Shown one piece after another: positions 5,777 through 10,131 of a DNA stretch of 10,131 nt. The notes under the pieces were generated by a model, which saw only the letters and a program-made list of their open reading frames with translations, did not search any database and was not told where the DNA came from. Made by a program: the position numbers and the translations under genes. Origin of the DNA: RGIG8775 sp045660295 (GTDB lineage Bacteria > Bacillota > Clostridia > Oscillospirales > CAG-272); contig JAZRDN010000023.1 in NCBI GenBank assembly GCA_045660295.1, positions 1 through 10,131 on the forward strand, in the 5' to 3' direction. Within the stretch, counting starts at the first letter, position 1. The number at the start of each line of letters is the position of its first letter.

Positions 5777-6121
5777 GCGCGGGCTTCCGCGCCGCCAGTC
5801 AAGGGCGCGTAGCCCTTGTCGCCGCGCGCACGCGGCGAAATAACTCTCGGCGTTTCTTTTTGTGAACTTTTTCTTTGCGCCTTTTGGTACAAAGAAAAAG
5901 TGGACTAACGGTTAATGCCATATAAAATTATTGTGCAATGCATTAGAAAGTTAGTTTTAACTCCGATGTTCTTTTTCTCTTCCTTTCTTGCGAAAGAGAA
6001 AAAGAACCAAAAAGAGAAGACGCGCTTTTAAGGCTCAGGGGCTTTCGCTCGTTGCGACGAGCGAGCCAAGGCTCTGCCTTGACAATCCGCAAACTTTTAA
6101 AAAAGTTTGATCAAAACTTTT
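5777..6121 (-). repeat. Dispersed hairpin-rich repeat, copy B
   Basis: This is copy A in reverse orientation, core 5793-6121, in the gap between mfd and the foldase gene. Its AT-rich end lies about 25 bp from the mfd stop. Positions 6043-6098 match A exactly over 56 bp and 5793-5843 match A and C exactly over 51 bp. The long hairpins are remodelled: GTTCTTTTTCTC/GAGAAAAAGAAC (5968-5979/5996-6007) with an inner TTTC/GAAA, and CTTTTTCTTTG/CAAAGAAAAAG (5867-5877/5890-5900). The AAACGCC hairpin of A is replaced by unrelated sequence near 6008-6042. The copy-specific end hairpin is GCGCGG/CCGCGC with loop GCTT (5777-5792). The AT-rich end, read from mfd, could form a weak terminator: AAAGTTTTGATCAAACTTT followed by T residues. 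It contains no credible protein. Confidence 0.9.
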
Positions 6122-6146
6122 GGAGCAGAGCTACCGCTCGAATGAA

Positions 6147-9100
6147 TTATGCTTCTTTTTTAGCAAATTCAAGATATTTTTCAAATATCTTATTAATATA
6201 CTCAAGCGGCTTGGGGTTCTTCTTTAACGAGAAGGCGATGTGCGTGCGTGAGGACATCACTATCTTAAGCGCGCCCTCGAATTCGTCCGACAGGTCGGAC
6301 CACACGTCGATGTCTATATGCGTCGGGTAAATGTTTATAAGCTGCCCCTCATCGGCTACCTCCTCAACGCCGCAGGCGAGGGCGTTCCCTCGGATAAGCG
6401 CTATGAGAAGCAGGTTCTTCGCGGGCTTGGGTAGCTCGCCGTAGCGGTCGATAAGCTCGTCGGTGATGTCGTAGTAGTCGTCCTTGTTGCGTATCAGCGC
6501 TATGCGCTTGTACAGAGCCATTCTCTGCGACGCGTGCTTGACGTAGCTGTCGGGCAGATAGGCGTCGTAGGCAAGCGATATCTTACATTCGGCTTCCTTC
6601 TCGGGGGCGATGCCTTTTTCCTCAAGTACTGCCTCGTTAAGAAGCCTGATATACAGGTCGTAGCCCACTGCGTCAAGGTGTCCGTGCTGTTGTGAGCCGA
6701 GCAGATTGCCCGCGCCTCGCAGTTCAAGGTCTCGCATGGCTATCTTAAAGCCCGCGCCGAACTCGGCGTAGTCTCTTATAGCCTCAAGGCGCTTTTGCGA
6801 TATTTCTGTAAGCGCCAGATTTTGCGGATAGGTGAAATATGCGTAGGCTCTGCGCGAGGAGCGTCCCACGCGTCCGCGGAGCTGGTGTAGCTGTGAAAGC
6901 CCCAGCCTGTGGGCGTTGTCAACTATCAGCGTGTTGGCGTTGGGAATGTCTATTCCCGTTTCGATAATGCTGGTGCTTATGAGAATGTCGGTCTCGCCCG
7001 TTAGCATCGAGTTCCAGATGTCCTCAAGCTGTTCGCGCTCCATTTTTCCGTGGGCAATCTTTATTTTCGCGTCGGGTATGGCGTTTTTTACGCGCGCCGC
7101 CACGCTTGTTATCGAGTCGATGAAATTGTGCATATAAAAGACCTGACCGCCGCGGCGAAGCTCACGCCTTATGGCTTCCATTATTATAAGCTCGTCGTCC
7201 TCAAGCACGTAGGTCTGGACGGGGAGACGGTCTGTGGGCGCTTCGTCAAGCACCGAGATGTCACGTATACCGCCCATCGCCATGTTCAGCGTTCTGGGAA
7301 TAGGTGTGGCGGTAAGCGTCAGCACGTCGATATTGCCCGTGAGCTGCTTCAGCTTCTCTTTTTGCGAAACGCCGAAGCGCTGTTCCTCGTCAACTATGAG
7401 AAGCCCCAAGTCCTTGAACTCAACGTCCTTTGAGATAAGGCGGTGCGTTCCTATTATAATATCTGTCTCGCCGCGCGCCAGCTTGCGGAGCGAGTGGGCT
7501 ATCTGCTTGGGTGTGCGGAAGCGGGATATCATGTCTATTTCCACTCCAAAGCCGCGCATACGGCTCATCGCCGTCTGGAAGTGCTGCATGGCGAGGATAG
7601 TGGTGGGGACGAGTATCGCCACCTGCTTGCCGCCAAGCACCGCCTTGTAAGCGGCGCGGAAGGCGACCTCTGTTTTGCCGTAGCCAACGTCGCCGCAGAG
7701 AAGTCTGTCCATGGGCGTGGGCTTCATCATGTCCTCTTTTATGTCGGCTATAGCGTCTATCTGCGCCGAGGTCTCGTCGTATTCGAATGAATTGTCAAAG
7801 TCAAGCTGAAGGTCGTCGTCCTCGGGGAAGGCGTAGCCCTCGCGGCGCATACGCTCGGCGTAGAGCTTGATAAGGTCCTTGGCGATGTCCTTGACCGCCG
7901 CCTTTGCCTTGTTTTTCGCGCGTCCCCACTCGCTGCCGCCGAATTTGGAGAGCTTGACTATGCCGTCCTCACTGCGCGCGCCGATGTATTTTGAAACCAT
8001 GTCCAGCTTTTCGGTGGGCAGAAAGAGCTTGTCACTGCCCGCGTACTGAATGCTGATGTAGTCGCGTGATATGCCGTCTATGGTGAGGTTTTCTATGCCT
8101 CGGTAGATACCGATACCGTAAGCGTCATGCACCACGTAATCGCCAACCTCAAGCTCGTCGGCGGTCATTACTGTGCGTGTCTTTTTCTTTCGCGAGGAAC
8201 GGCTCTTGAGCTTGTTGCTAAGCGCCAGATTGCCGCTTTTGGAGTCGGGATTGGTGGTGAGCACCGCAAATTTCGAGGCGGCAAGCTCAAAGCCGCGGAG
8301 ATATTCGCGCCATTTTACCAAAACAGTTCCCACGGCAAGGGTATCGGTTGTAAAGTCGCCCTTTTCGACCTCGCAGACCGCCTTTATTCCGCGGTCACTG
8401 AGAAGCCCCGCCAGATTTTTCGCCGAGGTCTCATTTTCGTCTATGAGAACAAGTCTGAAGCCGTTTTTCACGTAGTCGGCAACGTCCTCAAGGAGCAGGT
8501 CGTATTTGTCGGCGTAGGTGACCACGTGCTTGGTGCGGAAGGTGAACATTCCGCCAAGGCGCATGCCCGAAAGCCCTTGAAGGAGCGAGTCCAGATGAAG
8601 GGTGACGTTTTGTGACAAAAAGTGCTCGAACTCGGACACGGGCTTTGCGTATTCGGTGAATTTGGCGGCTATGGTGCCGCCCTCAAGCAGGTCTTTGACA
8701 AGCTGATTTGAGTGCCATTCAAAGCCCGAAAGTCGGTCGGATATGGCGTTTGCCGAGCGCAGGATAACAAGCGCGCGCTTGTCGAAATAGTCGAGCAGGC
8801 TGACCTTTTCGGGGTATATGAGCGAGAGATATTTGTCGGCGAATTTTATGTCTGTGTCGCCGTTCTCTAAAGCGGTGTCGATAGCCGAAATCTCGCTTAC
8901 CATCTCGGTCATTGCGTCCTCGTTCTTGGAGCGCTTGAAGTGCGCCGCGATAGCCACACTTATCTCGCCCAACTTTTCGGGTGTGAGAATGACCTCGCGG
9001 GCGGGGGGGAATTCTATGGCGTCCACGTTCGCCACAAAGCGTTGTGTTTCGGGGTCAAAGGCGCCTATTCTGTCCACCTCGTCGCCGAAAAGCTCGATTC

Positions 9101-9725
9101 TGAAAGGGTAAGTTCCCGCGGGAAGCTCGCCGCCCTCGGTACGGCAGTAGGGGGGGAATATGTCGATAATTCCGCCGCGGACGGCGAACTGACCTGCCGA
9201 GTCCACCATTTCCACGCGCGCGTAGCCCGCGCGGCAGAGCTTGTGAGAAAGGTCGTCTATGTCAATGACCGTGTCGAAGTCTATCTTAAAGGAGCAGTCG
9301 GCAAGGAGCGCGGGGGGGATAGTGAAGCCCAGCGCCGCGTCGGGGGTGGTGACGACCGCGTCAAGCATGCCGCAGGAGAGCCCGAACAGCACGCCAAGCC
9401 TCTCGTACTCGTAGTCGTGAGAGGCGGTTATATTATATAGGTTGAGGTCACGCGGGCAGTAGAAGGCGGCGCGCAGACCAAAGCGCTCAAGCGTTTCGCG
9501 GGCGCGGACGCACTCCTTTTCCTCGGCGCAGATAATAAGAGCCGAGCCGTGTCCCTCTTTTTTGAGGTCGGAGATAAGAGATATCACCGCCGCGTCGGCG
9601 GCGCCGTCGCAGAGACCGCCCGCGGCTATGCGCAGGGGCTTGACAGCCGAAAAGGCGAGCTTTGCCGTGTGGAGAAGCTCGCGATATTCCTTGTCTGTTC
9701 TTATGACGTCGGAAATTATGCTCAT
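6147..9725 (-). CDS. mfd: Transcription-repair coupling factor Mfd
   Basis: This 1192-residue protein is complete and close to the usual 1150-1180. The UvrB-like N-terminal region that contacts UvrA spans about 1-350, with GGIIDIFPP at 184-192. A basic linker KLKSRSSRKKKTRT (505-518) precedes the RNA-polymerase-interacting domain (about 521-585), with VGDYVVHDAYGIGIYRGI. The RecG-like translocase follows: Walker A GDVGYGKTE (678-686), DEEQ box (779-782), TATPIPRT (805-812), STSIIETGIDIPNANT (917-932) and QLHQLRGRVGRS (945-956). The TRG-type motif and the C-terminal regulatory D7 domain (about 1035-1165) complete it. Mfd pushes stalled RNA polymerase off lesions and recruits UvrA. The start is supported by AAAGGG (9732-9737) 6 nt upstream. 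No promoter is visible nearby, so it is likely transcribed from upstream genes beyond the window, through repeat copy C. Direct copies of the repeat flank it on both sides. Confidence 0.98.
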   Translation of the reverse strand: MSIISDVIRTDKEYRELLHTAKLAFSAVKPLRIAAGGLCDGAADAAVISLISDLKKEGHGSALIICAEEKECVRARETLERFGLRAAFYCPRDLNLYNITASHDYEYERLGVLFGLSCGMLDAVVTTPDAALGFTIPPALLADCSFKIDFDTVIDIDDLSHKLCRAGYARVEMVDSAGQFAVRGGIIDIFPPYCRTEGGELPAGTYPFRIELFGDEVDRIGAFDPETQRFVANVDAIEFPPAREVILTPEKLGEISVAIAAHFKRSKNEDAMTEMVSEISAIDTALENGDTDIKFADKYLSLIYPEKVSLLDYFDKRALVILRSANAISDRLSGFEWHSNQLVKDLLEGGTIAAKFTEYAKPVSEFEHFLSQNVTLHLDSLLQGLSGMRLGGMFTFRTKHVVTYADKYDLLLEDVADYVKNGFRLVLIDENETSAKNLAGLLSDRGIKAVCEVEKGDFTTDTLAVGTVLVKWREYLRGFELAASKFAVLTTNPDSKSGNLALSNKLKSRSSRKKKTRTVMTADELEVGDYVVHDAYGIGIYRGIENLTIDGISRDYISIQYAGSDKLFLPTEKLDMVSKYIGARSEDGIVKLSKFGGSEWGRAKNKAKAAVKDIAKDLIKLYAERMRREGYAFPEDDDLQLDFDNSFEYDETSAQIDAIADIKEDMMKPTPMDRLLCGDVGYGKTEVAFRAAYKAVLGGKQVAILVPTTILAMQHFQTAMSRMRGFGVEIDMISRFRTPKQIAHSLRKLARGETDIIIGTHRLISKDVEFKDLGLLIVDEEQRFGVSQKEKLKQLTGNIDVLTLTATPIPRTLNMAMGGIRDISVLDEAPTDRLPVQTYVLEDDELIIMEAIRRELRRGGQVFYMHNFIDSITSVAARVKNAIPDAKIKIAHGKMEREQLEDIWNSMLTGETDILISTSIIETGIDIPNANTLIVDNAHRLGLSQLHQLRGRVGRSSRRAYAYFTYPQNLALTEISQKRLEAIRDYAEFGAGFKIAMRDLELRGAGNLLGSQQHGHLDAVGYDLYIRLLNEAVLEEKGIAPEKEAECKISLAYDAYLPDSYVKHASQRMALYKRIALIRNKDDYYDITDELIDRYGELPKPAKNLLLIALIRGNALACGVEEVADEGQLINIYPTHIDIDVWSDLSDEFEGALKIVMSSRTHIAFSLKKNPKPLEYINKIFEKYLEFAKKEA

Positions 9726-9769
9726 ATTTTACCCTTTCTTAATTGGTGTGCACGCACCCATGGTAGCCC

Positions 9770-10131
9770 CCCACGGCAGTGGGCGCCAGTCAAGGGCGCG
9801 TAGCCCTTGTCGCCGCGCGCACGCGGCGAAATAATCCTCGGCGTTTCTTTTTGTGAACTTTTTCTTTGCGCCTCTGGCTTCAAAGAAAAAGTGGATTAAC
9901 GGTTTATGCCCTATAAAATTGTTGTGTGCCAAACATGTAAAAAAAGTTAGTTTTAAGCACGATGTTCTTTCTTTTGGCACAAAAGGCGCAAAAGAAAGAA
10001 CCAAATGAAACACGAATAGCTGGCGCTATTCGACATAAATAATGGTTTTATGCCTTAACGGCATAAATTTGCTTTCGCAAACCCCATTATTTATTGCCGC
10101 TTGGGGCGTTTCGCTCGTTGCGACGAGCGAG
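9770..10131 (-). repeat. Dispersed hairpin-rich repeat, copy C (runs off the window)
   Basis: This copy is in the same orientation as B, core from 9784, lying upstream of mfd and incomplete at the right edge, where it ends inside the CGCTCGT/ACGAGCG hairpin. Positions 9784-9834 are identical to A and B. Its long hairpins are CTTTTTCTTTG/CAAAGAAAAAG (9858-9868/9881-9891) and GTTCTTTCTTTTG/CAAAAGAAAGAAC (9964-9976/9989-10001). The latter is one base pair longer than in A, with the extra T matched by an extra A. The copy-specific end hairpin is CCCAC/GTGGG (9770-9783). An 84-bp module at 10012-10095 is absent from A and B. The remaining gap 9726-9769 holds only the mfd ribosome binding site and a small GGTG/CACC palindrome. 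Confidence 0.9.
10012..10095. repeat. Structured insertion module inside repeat copy C
   Basis: Where copy A reads GAAAC directly into GCCGCTTGGGGCG (minus strand of A), copy C carries 84 extra bases. They hold CGAATAGC/GCTATTCG with a TGGC loop (10013-10032), then an 11-bp stem ATAAATAATGG/CCATTATTTAT (10035-10045/10084-10094). That stem encloses two hairpins: TTTATGCC/GGCATAAA with loop TTAAC (10047-10067) and TTTGC/GCAAA with loop TTTC (10068-10081). All stems are perfect, giving a three-way junction. It is not a tRNA. It is probably a separate structured unit gained by this copy, or lost from A and B. Confidence 0.8.

Noticed and set aside
5665..6330. Open frames at 5665-5892 (-) and 6052-6330 (+)
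   Set aside because: They are made of repeat B sequence, and the second runs antisense into the 3' end of mfd. Neither has a ribosome binding site or recognisable domain.
9729..10013. Minus-strand 94-codon frame upstream of mfd
   Set aside because: It is a translation of repeat C, Phe/Lys-rich from the T- and A-rich hairpin arms, with no homologous frame in the other copies.
10035..10094. tRNA or other known cloverleaf RNA in the copy C module
   Set aside because: There are only two inner arms, no D- or T-loop signature, no anticodon arm geometry and no acceptor end.
2286..10131. CRISPR array or tandem satellite
   Set aside because: The copies are kilobases apart, in both orientations and separated by housekeeping genes, with no regular short repeat-spacer pattern and no cas genes.

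Overview
The window looks like the chromosome of a spore-forming clostridial Firmicute, probably an uncultured gut member of the Oscillospirales or Christensenellales type. The support is a SipL-like spore morphogenesis protein, a PrsA-like lipoprotein, RarA and Mfd of Firmicute type, strong AGGAG-type ribosome binding sites and textbook sigma-A promoters. The exact lineage is inference.

Layout, left to right. At 1-298 there is AT-rich intergenic DNA with a small inverted repeat and a sigma-A promoter. It drives a broken lipoprotein gene (299-548, +) whose reading frame shifts at a run of five G into a leucine-rich-repeat (BspA-like) fragment. A bidirectional terminator (583-618) separates it from a block in which every gene is on the minus strand. 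In transcription order these genes are mfd (9725-6147), a PrsA-like foldase lipoprotein (5635-4322), a small acidic lipoprotein plus rarA as a two-gene operon under one sigma-A promoter (4215-3964, 3957-2740), and a SipL-like SPOCS/LysM protein (2148-655) with a candidate sigma-E promoter. Mfd and RarA both serve genome maintenance (transcription-coupled repair and stalled-fork handling). The foldase works outside the membrane and SipL works at the forespore surface.

The least ordinary content lies between the genes. Each of the three long gaps (2149-2739, 5636-6146, 9726-10131) holds a copy of the same dispersed repeat of about 330 bp. It is almost entirely a string of inverted repeats: an AT-rich end, GC-rich hairpins, two long purine/pyrimidine hairpins and a GC-rich end. 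A 51-bp stretch at one end is identical in all three copies and a 56-bp stretch near the other end is identical in copies A and B. The arms of the long hairpins differ between copies but stay complementary. Each copy carries a different extra hairpin at the same end, and the third copy has gained an 84-bp module that folds on paper as a hairpin plus a perfect three-way junction. Copy A is in + orientation; B and C are in minus orientation. I find no protein in the repeat. It is either a non-autonomous hairpin-type mobile element or a structured RNA/DNA element, and I do not recognise it as a named family.
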